64,000 nt of DNA from Streptomyces sp. H27-C3 (GTDB lineage Bacteria; Actinomycetota; Actinomycetes; Streptomycetales; Streptomycetaceae). Position 1 is the stretch's first letter; each line of letters opens with the position of its first letter. Positions 24,918-33,866 of this stretch are shown one piece after another. The stretch spans positions 11,100 to 75,099 of the forward strand of contig NZ_JASITA010000032.1 of NCBI RefSeq assembly GCF_030063415.1, read 5' to 3'. The position numbers were made by a program, and so were the translations under genes. The notes below the pieces were generated by a model. That model saw only the letters and a list, made by a program, of their open reading frames with translations. It did no database searches and was not told the origin of the DNA.

Positions 24918-25268
24918 TCAGGCGAAGAACTGACTGAGCTCCGCAACGCCGGGCCGCCGCGGCGGCCCGGCGTCTTCCGGTGCCGTCCCGGTCGCTTCCG
25001 ATTCGTCCGCGGAATCACCCGAAGGCCGCGCCACCGGCACCGGATACTCCAGCGGCTCCGCTTCCTCGTCCTGGTTGACCGTCGCGAACATCCAGTTGGA
25101 TTCGGCGAGTTGGTCGACCGTGGTGGCCAGCAGATAGTCGGTCACCGACCACTCCGCCGACTCGCCGTGCAGGTCGCGGACGACGGCGCTGTCGCGTGGC
25201 ATGTGCTTGACGAGCACCGCGAGTCGGCGGGAGGAGAGCCGGCCGCGGTGCCAGTCGAGCAGGTCCAC
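24918..25268 (-). CDS. Tail assembly chaperone, second part (T-like), probably made by -1 frameshift
   Basis: Downstream chaperone ORF in the -1 frame relative to the 25334-25624 gene. The frame is open back to the slippery run (GGKLSLGEFVDEHAEALEAD precedes the in-frame GTG at 25268), so it can be made as a fusion of about 235 residues, like lambda gpGT. Sequence (DLLDWHRGRLSSRRLAVLV and SVTDYLLATTVDQLAESNW) is typical of actinophage chaperones that hold the tape measure during assembly. Ends at 24918 after an acidic tail. Separate initiation at 25268 remains possible. Confidence 0.75.
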   Translation of the reverse strand: MDLLDWHRGRLSSRRLAVLVKHMPRDSAVVRDLHGESAEWSVTDYLLATTVDQLAESNWMFATVNQDEEAEPLEYPVPVARPSGDSADESEATGTAPEDAGPPRRPGVAELSQFFA

Positions 25269-25333
25269 GCCGTAATGGCGCAGCAGGTCAGCCTCAAGGG
25301 CCTCGGCGTGTTCGTCGACGAACTCGCCGAGGC

Positions 25334-25624
25334 TCAGCTTTCCCCCAGGCCCAGCCCCGTCTCCTTGCCGTATGCCTCAAGGATCGCGGCGATGTCCTGC
25401 ATCGTGACGTCGAGCCGGTCGAAGCGGGTGAACTGCTGCTCGCCGAGGAGGAGCCGGAGCAGGCCGTCCACGTCGTTGTCGTCGAGCTCGCGCAGCTTGC
25501 GGGCGGTGGAGCGGGACAGCTCGGTGGGCAGTTCGAAAGTGGTGTCGTCGAGCTCGAACGACCAGGCGCGGCCGAGCGCTTCGAGGCGCTGGGCGCGCGC
25601 CGCGTTGACGTTGAAGGTGGACAT
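25334..25624 (-). CDS. Tail assembly chaperone, first part (G-like)
   Basis: 96 residues; residues about 5-75 (ARAQRLEALGRAWSFELDDT, LRELDDNDVDGLLRLLLGEQ) match the style of siphophage tail assembly chaperones that follow the tail tube gene. AAGGAG before the ATG. Ends ...GLGLGES then TGA right after a G5A3 run, with the -1 frame open into the next ORF. Expected to be made in excess of the fusion protein. Confidence 0.8.
   Translation of the reverse strand: MSTFNVNAARAQRLEALGRAWSFELDDTTFELPTELSRSTARKLRELDDNDVDGLLRLLLGEQQFTRFDRLDVTMQDIAAILEAYGKETGLGLGES
25338..25346 (-). promoter_or_regulatory. Putative programmed -1 frameshift site
   Basis: On the minus strand the last codons of the first chaperone read CTG GGG GAA AGC TGA. 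The run GGGGGAAAG lets a Gly tRNA on GGG re-pair one base back, and the -1 frame continues uninterrupted into the second chaperone. It contains GGGAAAG, the lambda G-T slippery heptamer, although in a different phase. Confidence 0.6.
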
Positions 25625-25667
25625 CTCAGTTCTCCTTGCAGCGGATTGGTGCGTCGGTGGTGGGTCC

Positions 25668-25710
25668 GGTGGTCCGGCGCGCGGCAGAACGCGCCGCGCG
25701 CCGGACCACC
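25668..25710 (-). terminator. Hairpin after the tail tube gene
   Basis: Perfect 18-bp stem (25668-25685 with 25693-25710), 18 bp past the tail tube stop codon. Such hairpins often reduce expression of chaperones relative to the abundant tube protein. Confidence 0.7.
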
Positions 25711-25727
25711 GGGGGAGGGACAGGGAG

Positions 25728-26318
25728 TTACGCGGACGCGTACGACTTGTCCTTCATGAGCCACGTCGCCAGGTTGGAGCTGCCTTCCGCGGCGAGCGCC
25801 GTGAAGGTCACGCCGAGCTTCAGCGCCCCCGTGCGGGTCAGCGCGATCTCCTCGGTCTCGGTGACCTGACCGCGCGGAATGATGAAGCGGTACGTGACAT
25901 CCGCGCCGTCGCTGAACTCGATGCCCAACTGGCGCTCGTCCCGCTGCGGCTCGGCGGCCAGCTTGTACTCGAAGGTGTCCACGGCGCCGGTCGCGACCAC
26001 CGGGGTCACCGCGCTGCCGCCCATGAAGAACGGCAGGGTGTCCTTGTTGAACTGGAGCAGCTGGAACTTCACCGTCAGGTCGCGGTCGGAGTAGATGAAC
26101 CGCGCCGGGCTCACCGACTGCCAGGTGTCGACCGGGTCGATCTTGTCCTTCTTGTTGAACTTGATCCCGTCGGTGGTGGTGTAGCCCAGCTCGGTCCAGC
26201 CCGCCGGCCACGCGTCGGCGGTGTGCTTGGGGGCGGCCGGGGGAGTGGCGCCGGCCGACGCGACCAGGATGCGGCCGGTGCCTGCGACGCGGATCTGGCT
26301 GCCGTTGTTGTTCGCCAT
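25728..26318 (-). CDS. Major tail tube protein
   Basis: 196 residues. Layout and motifs fit actinophage tail tube proteins: N-terminal GTGRILVASAGATPP, WTELGYTTTDGIKFNKKDK, DLTVKFQLLQFNKDT and a C-terminal VTFTALAAEGSSNLATWLMK. Expected to polymerise into the tube around the tape measure. Located between the tail terminator and the chaperones, with AAGGAG before the ATG and a strong hairpin downstream. No contractile sheath gene follows, so the tail is of the flexible non-contractile type. Confidence 0.85.
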   Translation of the reverse strand: MANNNGSQIRVAGTGRILVASAGATPPAAPKHTADAWPAGWTELGYTTTDGIKFNKKDKIDPVDTWQSVSPARFIYSDRDLTVKFQLLQFNKDTLPFFMGGSAVTPVVATGAVDTFEYKLAAEPQRDERQLGIEFSDGADVTYRFIIPRGQVTETEEIALTRTGALKLGVTFTALAAEGSSNLATWLMKDKSYASA

Positions 26319-26426
26319 GAGTGCTCCTTGGTGGTGAGTGGTGTGTGGTGAGTGAGGCGCGCTGGGTACGACAAAGCCCCGCCGCGCATGCGGCAGGGCC
26401 GGTTCTGGGGTGCGTGAGGTGCGCGG

Positions 26427-26834
26427 CTACGCGGGACGGACGGAAATCCGGAACGTGGAGACATAGCGGCTGGCTTGGGGCCGGACGAAGTCGGGCAGCC
26501 AACGCGGCCCGTCCGCCTCGGTGATGTCGGTGAGCGTCGTGGTGCCGCGGACTGTGCCGGTGGCGGCCAGTAGCGCCGCCCTCGCCGTGTTGGCGAGCGT
26601 GTGCGCCGTGGTCTTGTCCGGGCCGTAGACCTCCAGCTCGACCAGTGGCTGATCGAGGTGCAGATCGTCGATCCAGGCCCCGCCGACGCGGGAGACGAGA
26701 ACGGCCTTGGCCGTGCCGTCGAAACCGGCCGGCGGTGACTCGTCCACGATCACGCCCGCCAGTTCCGAGCGGTCGGCGAGGAGGTCCACAACGAGAGCCT
26801 GCACATCGGGGAAGACGCTCGGGGGAGAGGGCAT
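26427..26834 (-). CDS. Tail terminator / completion-type protein
   Basis: 135 residues. FPDVQALVVDLLADRSELAG, then GFDGTAKAVLVSRVGGAWIDD and a PLVELEVYGPDKTTAHTLAN segment match the fold of siphophage tail-terminator proteins (lambda gpU-like) that cap the tube. In a phage this protein would meet the head connector; here the operon starts with it and no head genes lie upstream. ATG at 26834 with AAAGGAG. First gene of the tail operon. Confidence 0.7.
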   Translation of the reverse strand: MPSPPSVFPDVQALVVDLLADRSELAGVIVDESPPAGFDGTAKAVLVSRVGGAWIDDLHLDQPLVELEVYGPDKTTAHTLANTARAALLAATGTVRGTTTLTDITEADGPRWLPDFVRPQASRYVSTFRISVRPA

Positions 26835-26876
26835 GACAGGGGCACTCCTTTCGTAGGGGGCGCAGAAGGGGCTGAC

Positions 26877-26930
26877 GTGCAGCGGCGGAGCTGCACCCCG
26901 GAGGGAGGGGGCACAGCTCCGCCGCTGCAC
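26877..26930 (-). promoter_or_regulatory. 17-bp inverted repeat in the tail-operon leader
   Basis: Perfect 17-bp stem (26877-26893 with 26914-26930) with a 20-nt loop, in the 5' leader of the tail operon about 45 bp before the first gene. Possible attenuator or protein-binding site controlling entry into the operon. Confidence 0.6.
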
Positions 26931-27140
26931 TTATTGTGATCCATCTCGTGCGTGCGCGCAACTAACTAGATGGAGATCGATGTGCTCCGCACTTTCAGTG
27001 GTCGCTGCGCTACGCTGCGATCAATAGAACGTACATACGAGAGAGTGCGATGTGATGCGCGAAGTGCCGTACGGGGCGTGAGGAGCGGTGGGCGTGAAGT
27101 TCAGCACGACGACAGGGCGGACAGCGGGCGGTGAGCGCCT
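26931..27140. promoter_or_regulatory. Divergent promoter region between tail operon and small plus-strand gene
   Basis: AT-richer intergenic DNA that should hold the tail-operon promoter (minus) and one for the 27141 gene (plus). It includes GTGCGCGCAA (26952-26961), which also occurs in the operator array beside the XRE gene (29005-29014), a hint of common control. Exact -35/-10 elements are not clear to me. Confidence 0.5.
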
Positions 27141-27416
27141 GTGGTGATCAGTGGGCATGAGCGACTGACCGATGTGGTGGCGGCTGCTGTGGAGGTGGCC
27201 GCCGAGGCCGCGGAGGCCGGGACGTACACCGCGGACGTGGGCCGGACCCTCACCGATGTGGTCGGCAAGGTCGGCGCCCGCATCGCACTCGACGCGGAGG
27301 TGCGCGGCTTCACCAGTGGCTGGCAGGAGGCCATGTCACTGGCGGCGCCCAAGGCGTCGCCCGAGGCCCAGGTCCTGCGGATGCCCGGCTCCCCGGACCG
27401 CGCGGAGAGCCCCTGA
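27141..27416 (+). CDS. Small conserved-looking protein next to the tail operon
   Basis: 91 residues from the GTG at 27141, strong GC3 codon bias, so probably a real gene. Mostly alpha-helical, Ala/Val-rich, with EVRGFTSGWQEAMSLA near residue 54. A similar motif (E-R-x-Y-x-x-GWQDA) occurs in the 29683 gene on the other flank. Divergent from the tail operon and convergent with the regulator operon, sharing a 21-bp terminator stem. Function unknown. Confidence 0.55.
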   Translation: MVISGHERLTDVVAAAVEVAAEAAEAGTYTADVGRTLTDVVGKVGARIALDAEVRGFTSGWQEAMSLAAPKASPEAQVLRMPGSPDRAESP

Positions 27417-27470
27417 CGGGGCTCGTCCCGCCCCGTCCGGAGCGCTTTCCAACGGCCCGCGGACACAGCG

Positions 27471-27519
27471 AAGGCGCCGGGCCGGCCACCCTTGGAGGGG
27501 GTGGCCGGCCCGGCGCCTT
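27471..27519. terminator. Bidirectional terminator, 21-bp perfect stem
   Basis: 27471-27491 pairs perfectly with 27499-27519 across a 7-nt loop. TTTCTC follows on the plus strand. It lies between the converging 27141 gene and the WhiB/HTH operon and should end both. Confidence 0.85.
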
Positions 27520-27535
27520 TCTCGTACCTGCGACT

Positions 27536-27760
27536 TCAGTTCCGCGGTGTACGCGGCCTGCGGCGCGCAGCCCGTTCCGCGGCGAACACGTCCGCCAGCC
27601 GGAAGAGCTGGGCGCGCCCGCGGTGCCCGGCGGGCGCCAGGTGTCCGAGCTGCACCCACTTGCGGATGGTGGCCGGCGCGACGTCCGCCTCCTGGGCCGC
27701 GAGCGTGCCGGTGACGAGCGCGGCCCGTGACGGGGCCGACGGCTGCTGACGGGCGTTCAT
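27536..27760 (-). CDS. MerR/excisionase-type helix-turn-helix protein
   Basis: 74 residues with one winged-helix/HTH of the MerR-like type: LAAQEADVAPATIRKWVQLG then HLAP and AQLFRLADVFAAERA. Basic C-terminus. Its ATG overlaps the upstream stop (27757-27760), so it is the last gene of a three-gene regulatory operon. Likely DNA-binding regulator of the tail module; target not shown. Confidence 0.75.
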   Translation of the reverse strand: MNARQQPSAPSRAALVTGTLAAQEADVAPATIRKWVQLGHLAPAGHRGRAQLFRLADVFAAERAARRRPRTPRN

Positions 27761-28593
27761 CGCGCCCCGCCAGGTGCGTCGTCCGGGGAGTTGTCCGGTA
27801 CGTCGCCCGACATCCGCGCGATGATCTCCCGCGCGTCGGCGCCCGCCGTCCGCGCCAGCTCCGGCCACGCGCCCTCCGTCCAGATGTGCCGAAACGCCGG
27901 ATCGGTCGGGCAGTCGCACTGCGGATCCGTGCACCGGCAGGCCGGGTTGACGCACAGGACGGCCCGGCGCTCGGGGAAGGCGCGCATCGACACCGAGTCG
28001 CACCACGGGCAGCGCCCGCGCACCCGCACCATCGACTCGGCCTCGCCCAGGGCCCTGGCGCAGCGCCTGGCCATGCGACGCATCTCGTCCCGTACGTGCC
28101 CGGCCAGGACCGGGTCGCCCGCTACTCGCTCGCGCAGCGACATGAGGCGCAGCAGCCGCTGCGGCACGGCGGCGCGGCTCGGCCTTCCCAGGCCGAGCCG
28201 GTCGTGGACAGCCTCGTCCAACTCGACCACGCCGTCCGTGATGTCACGGATGGCATCGGATATGTGCAGCCGCACCGGCGCGGCCGAGTGGCCGGGTACG
28301 GCCAGCCCGTGCCGCTGCTCGTTCAGCAGCGCCTCGCGCTTCTCCTCCCGGGTGCGCGATGCGCGGGCGGACAGCTCCGCCGCTCCGGGCTGACGCGGTT
28401 CCCCGCTCAACGACCCTCGGCCAGGGGCGAGTTCGGTAAGAAGCTCGGGGAACTGGCGGATCAGCATCTCGGTCCACAGCGAGGCGGCGCGCGCCGCGCC
28501 ACTGCCGTCGTCGGGGGTCGGATTCGTCTTCATGGAGTGCTCCGTATCTGCGTCCGGGTTCGGTTCCGCGCGGCTCCCGCCGGCCCCGCTCAT
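27757..28593 (-). CDS. Zinc-binding protein of the regulatory operon, unknown function
   Basis: 278 residues from the ATG at 28593, chosen because it overlaps the WhiB-like stop (ATGA, 28590-28593) and has GAGGGA upstream; an internal ATG at 28533 is the alternative. The middle is helical (TEMLIRQFPELLTEL, AIRDITDGVVELDEAVHDRL). The C-terminal half has a cysteine-rich cluster (CPWCDS...CVNPACRCTDPQCDCP, near residue 230), probably a zinc ribbon. Possibly a DNA- or RNA-binding partner of the WhiB-like protein. I do not recognise a family. Confidence 0.65.
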   Translation of the reverse strand: MSGAGGSRAEPNPDADTEHSMKTNPTPDDGSGAARAASLWTEMLIRQFPELLTELAPGRGSLSGEPRQPGAAELSARASRTREEKREALLNEQRHGLAVPGHSAAPVRLHISDAIRDITDGVVELDEAVHDRLGLGRPSRAAVPQRLLRLMSLRERVAGDPVLAGHVRDEMRRMARRCARALGEAESMVRVRGRCPWCDSVSMRAFPERRAVLCVNPACRCTDPQCDCPTDPAFRHIWTEGAWPELARTAGADAREIIARMSGDVPDNSPDDAPGGAR

Positions 28594-28856
28594 CGGCGTC
28601 CCTCGACCGCGACCGGCCGCCCGTTGCGCCACAGCCGCCCGGCACTCACGCCGTCGAACCAACTGGTCGCGGGCGCCACGGACTCCTCGCACTGCCGCAG
28701 CACGGGGCAGCGGGCGCAGGCCCGCAGCGCGGGCTCGGCGTCCGCCACCCGTCGTGCGAAGACGACGGCGGGCGGCAGGCCCGAGCAGGCGGCAGACGCC
28801 CGCCAGCCGGAGAACTCCGGGACGTCGGGGGCCGGAACAGTGCGTAATGCGGGCAT
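28590..28856 (-). CDS. WhiB-like [4Fe-4S] transcription regulator
   Basis: 88 residues with the Wbl signature: a first cysteine (ASAACSG, near 24), then CARCPVLRQC (three cysteines, C-x2-C-x5-C, near 47-56), and GVSAGRLWRNGRPV in place of the G-V/I-W-G-G turn. These actinobacterial and actinophage proteins bind a redox/NO-sensitive cluster and usually partner with the vegetative sigma factor. First gene of a three-gene operon divergent from the XRE gene, preceded by the TTGCG/CGCAA array. Best candidate for an activator of the tail operon. Confidence 0.85.
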   Translation of the reverse strand: MPALRTVPAPDVPEFSGWRASAACSGLPPAVVFARRVADAEPALRACARCPVLRQCEESVAPATSWFDGVSAGRLWRNGRPVAVEGRR

Positions 28857-29056
28857 GGTGGTGCTCCCAAAGCGCGGCCGAAGCTGATCGCAACAATGTG
28901 TTGCGAGCTCGCACACTGGCACGTTGCGATCGGGCGCGCAATCATGATTCGGGGTGCGCGCGTGCGAAATCCTCACAATTGCTTGCTCGCAAGCGCGTAG
29001 TTCCGTGCGCGCAAGCGCGTTAGTCTGGGATCCGCTTCGGAGGGAGGCGTCCACCC
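28857..29056. promoter_or_regulatory. Divergent operator region with TTGCG/CGCAA array
   Basis: Between whiB-like and XRE genes there are many TTGCG/CGCAA half-sites. They include CGCAAC-5-GTTGCG (28889-28905), TTGCG-8-CGCAA (28924-28941) and CTTGCTCGCAAG (28982-28993), plus GTGCGCGCAAG at 29005. This dense symmetric pattern is typical of a phage-style immunity/control region bound by the divergent repressor. Confidence 0.65.
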
Positions 29057-29536
29057 GTGACCGCCAGCGAACTGGAACAGTTCACCGCCTGGATCGAAGA
29101 CCTGATCCGCCGACGGGGATATGACATCGACAGCCCGCGCGGCGGCGGCAAGTCGCGTCTCGCCGACGAGGCGGGCGTGCACCGCGCGGCCATCACGCGA
29201 CTGCTTCAGCGCCAGAGCATGCCGGACCTGGAGACCACCCGGCGGCTCGCCCAGGTGTTGCAGGTGTCGGTGCGCGAAATGCTGATCCGGTCCGGCCGGC
29301 TGTCCGAGGAGGACCTGCCGCTGCCCGACGTGCCGGACGGCCCGTCCCGTGACACCACCGCGCACCGGCTCACCCTGGAAGAGGCCGCGGAGGGCCTGGG
29401 CGTCCCGGCCGACCAATGGGACATGTTCATCAAGGTCGCGGGCCAGTTCCTGCCGGCGTCTGAGGCGGCCTGGTCCGAGCGGGCCGCGGCGGCGCGAGGC
29501 GCGTCGACGGCCGTGAAGGGTGCCCGGAAGGGCTGA
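29057..29536 (+). CDS. XRE-family helix-turn-helix repressor
   Basis: 159 residues. N-terminal HTH (about 29-78): SRLADEAGVHRAAITRLLQR, then MPDLETTRRLAQVLQVSVREML. The C-terminal half (TLEEAAEGLGVPADQWDMFI) may be for oligomerisation. GTG start with GGAGG 9 bp upstream. Divergent from the WhiB-like operon across the operator array. Expected to be the lysogeny-type repressor of the tail module. No protease/S24 domain is seen, so a LexA-like self-cleavage is not suggested. Confidence 0.8.
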   Translation: MTASELEQFTAWIEDLIRRRGYDIDSPRGGGKSRLADEAGVHRAAITRLLQRQSMPDLETTRRLAQVLQVSVREMLIRSGRLSEEDLPLPDVPDGPSRDTTAHRLTLEEAAEGLGVPADQWDMFIKVAGQFLPASEAAWSERAAAARGASTAVKGARKG

Positions 29537-29682
29537 GACCGGGCCCGTATGCTGGTCCGGGCCTGTCCCCCCACTCACGCAGGCTCAACGCCGTTCGGGG
29601 CCGTACCGGCTCAGCGGCGCTAGCAGCGGGTAGCACCGCCCCGATGTGCGCCGGCCTGATGTCACCGGCGGGATGGGCAGTG

Positions 29683-30342
29683 ATGGGACGCGAAAGTGAG
29701 CCGGGTACGGCGAAGGGCAAAGAGCGCTCCCGCCCGCCGGGTGGCCCCCGCGAACGCGACAAGGGAGCGCCGACGTTCCGTGGCGCCCCGCATCCGCGCA
29801 ATGCCGTCCGGGCTCCGCCCGAGCCGCCGGACGAGCTCCCGGACCTGCTCGCCACGCTCGGTGAGTACTTACGGGACCACCCTCCCGAGGACGTCGCGAT
29901 CCTCCTTCGCGCGGAGCTGGAACAGCGCGAGTTCCGGGCGTACGCGAACGGCTGGCAGGACGCCGCCGACGAGTACGAGCCCGCCCTGGAGCAGGCCCGC
30001 CGCGCCACGCAGGCGCGCAGACTGCGCCTGGTCGGCCGCACCCCGGGCCAAGCCGCGCTCATCCCCTTCCCGCAGGACCCGCGAGGCCCGCAGGACCCGC
30101 GAGGCCCGCAGGACCATCGAGGCCGGCAGGACCCGACGCCGGTCCGTAAGGACGACGACGTAACGGCGGACACCGAACCCGTAGCCGTAGCGGCGCACGA
30201 AGAAGCGGACCACAAGACGCCCACCCCCGAGGCCACCCCCACGGAGCACCGCCCCGGCCTTGTGGTGAAGAATGGGAACTCCCGCGTCCCCACCATCCCG
30301 CGCCTCCCCGCGCACCGCCCCGTCCGCCGCGACCGCCCGTGA
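29683..30342 (+). CDS. Hypothetical protein with GWQDA motif and DPRGPQ repeats
   Basis: 219 residues from the ATG at 29683. Charged, disordered N-terminus; central helical part (LPDLLATLGEYLRDHPPEDVAILLRAELEQREFRAYANGWQDAADEYEPALEQ described by its positions about 50-105); low-complexity tail with an 18-bp tandem repeat (about 30078-30120) encoding DPRGPQ. The GWQDA block resembles GWQEA of the 27141 product. Between the tail island and rpsL; function unknown. A slightly upstream start is possible. Confidence 0.55.
   Translation: MGRESEPGTAKGKERSRPPGGPRERDKGAPTFRGAPHPRNAVRAPPEPPDELPDLLATLGEYLRDHPPEDVAILLRAELEQREFRAYANGWQDAADEYEPALEQARRATQARRLRLVGRTPGQAALIPFPQDPRGPQDPRGPQDHRGRQDPTPVRKDDDVTADTEPVAVAAHEEADHKTPTPEATPTEHRPGLVVKNGNSRVPTIPRLPAHRPVRRDRP
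30078..30130 (+). repeat. 18-bp tandem repeat encoding DPRGPQ
   Basis: Two full and one degenerate copy of an 18-bp unit (GACCCGCGAGGCCCGCAG) inside the 29683 gene. Confidence 0.8.
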
Positions 30343-30703
30343 ACCTGCCGAGGCGCCCGCCGGTGACCCGGCCGCGCGACCGCCCGTCACCCCACCGTGA
30401 ACACCCCGTGAACCCGCCGCCACTGAAAGTGCTGGACGGAGCGGACGCATCGGTACAGATCCGGGCGTGGGCATTTGTTTTGACCGGAGTCGATGAGGTA
30501 GGTACGCTCAACCCTTGTGCCTGGGGTGTGCCTGGGCTCTGGGACGTGCCTATGTCCGTTCCAAGAGCCAGGGCGATTTCGCCGCAATCTGCAGCTTCTC
30601 TGTTCCGCGGGGTTGTTCGCAGTGTTCGACACACCCGACCGCGTGGGTCGGTGGTGTTCCAGGTTAGTTTCACAGTGATCGGCACACAGAAACCGGAGAA
30701 GTA
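30343..30703 (+). promoter_or_regulatory. rpsL promoter and leader
   Basis: No gene in this gap. TTGACC (30480-30485), 17 bp, TACGCT (30503-30508) is an excellent HrdB-type promoter, giving a leader of nearly 190 nt. The leader holds a 26-nt element (30627-30652) with CCGACC/GGTCGG hairpin that is nearly identical to one before rpsJ. Confidence 0.75.
30627..30652 (+). promoter_or_regulatory. Conserved r-protein leader hairpin, copy 1 (rpsL)
   Basis: 26-nt block with stem CCGACC / GGTCGG and loop GCGTG. 25 of 26 positions match the copy at 45211-45236 upstream of rpsJ. Confidence 0.75.
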
Positions 30704-31075
30704 GTGCCTACGATCCAGCAGCTGGTCCGCAAGGGCCGGCAGGACAAGGTCGAGAAGAACAAGACACCCGCGCTTGAGGGTTCGCCCCAGCGTCGTGGCG
30801 TCTGCACGCGAGTGTTCACGACCACCCCGAAGAAGCCGAACTCGGCCCTGCGTAAGGTCGCGCGTGTGCGTCTGACCAGTGGGATCGAAGTCACCGCTTA
30901 CATCCCGGGTGAGGGACACAACCTGCAGGAGCACTCGATCGTGCTCGTGCGTGGCGGCCGTGTGAAGGACCTGCCGGGTGTTCGTTACAAGATCATCCGC
31001 GGCTCCCTTGACACCCAGGGTGTCAAGAACCGCAAGCAGGCCCGCAGCCGCTACGGCGCCAAGAAGGAGAAGTAA
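30704..31075 (+). CDS. rpsL: 30S ribosomal protein S12
   Basis: Decoding-centre protein and target of streptomycin resistance mutations. 123 residues with CTRVFTTTPKKPNSALRKVA (the first resistance-associated lysine region, wild type) and GGRVKDLPGVRY (second site, wild-type lysine). GTG start. Two bases separate its stop from rpsG, so the str operon rpsL-rpsG-fusA-tuf begins here. Confidence 0.98.
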   Translation: MPTIQQLVRKGRQDKVEKNKTPALEGSPQRRGVCTRVFTTTPKKPNSALRKVARVRLTSGIEVTAYIPGEGHNLQEHSIVLVRGGRVKDLPGVRYKIIRGSLDTQGVKNRKQARSRYGAKKEK

Positions 31076-31077
31076 GA

Positions 31078-31548
31078 ATGCCTCGTAAGGGCCCCGCCCC
31101 GAAGCGCCCGGTCATCATTGACCCGGTCTACAGCTCTCCTCTTGTCACCTCCCTCATCAACAAGATCCTGCTCAACGGCAAGCGTTCCACTGCCGAGCGG
31201 ATCGTGTACGGCGCCATGGAAGGCCTCCGCGAGAAGACCGGTAACGACCCGGTCATCACGCTGAAGCGTGCCCTCGAGAACGTGAAGCCTTCTCTCGAGG
31301 TCAAGTCCCGCCGTGTCGGTGGCGCCACGTACCAGGTGCCGATCGAGGTCAAGCCCGGTCGTGCGGGCACTCTCGCGCTGCGTTGGGTCGTGGGTTACTC
31401 CCGCGCCCGCCGTGAGAAGACCATGACCGAGCGCCTCATGAACGAGCTGCTCGACGCCTCCAACGGTCTTGGCGCTGCTGTCAAGAAGCGCGAGGACACC
31501 CACAAGATGGCCGAGTCGAACAAGGCCTTCGCGCACTACCGCTGGTAG
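31078..31548 (+). CDS. rpsG: 30S ribosomal protein S7
   Basis: Primary 16S rRNA-binding protein that starts assembly of the 30S head and lines the mRNA exit/E-site. 156 residues, usual length, with MPRKGPAPKR start, GMEGLREKTG and RVGGATYQVPIEV blocks, and AEANKAFAHYRW-like C-terminus (AESNKAFAHYRW). Tightly follows rpsL. Confidence 0.98.
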   Translation: MPRKGPAPKRPVIIDPVYSSPLVTSLINKILLNGKRSTAERIVYGAMEGLREKTGNDPVITLKRALENVKPSLEVKSRRVGGATYQVPIEVKPGRAGTLALRWVVGYSRARREKTMTERLMNELLDASNGLGAAVKKREDTHKMAESNKAFAHYRW

Positions 31549-31586
31549 TCGCTTTCCCCATCGAGACCGAGAGAAGATTGAGCCTT

Positions 31587-33716
<2,130 letters not shown>

Positions 33717-33866
33717 CTCCCCCGAGTGCCCGCTTTAGGCTTGACACCGACCGCCGGGATTTTCCCGCATTTGCCGTGTGGGAGACCCCCCGGCGGTCGG
33801 CATCCCAGCAAAATCACCTGGCGCCGATGAAGCAAGGCGTACAGAACCACTCCGCAGGAGGATCCA

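Noticed and set aside
16415..28856. Intact prophage
   Set aside because: No head, packaging, integrase, attachment site or replication gene visible; the tail module alone is present.
16415..28856. Contractile injection system (R-type tailocin or eCIS)
   Set aside because: No sheath, AAA ATPase, spike or baseplate-wedge genes; the order is that of a flexible siphophage tail.
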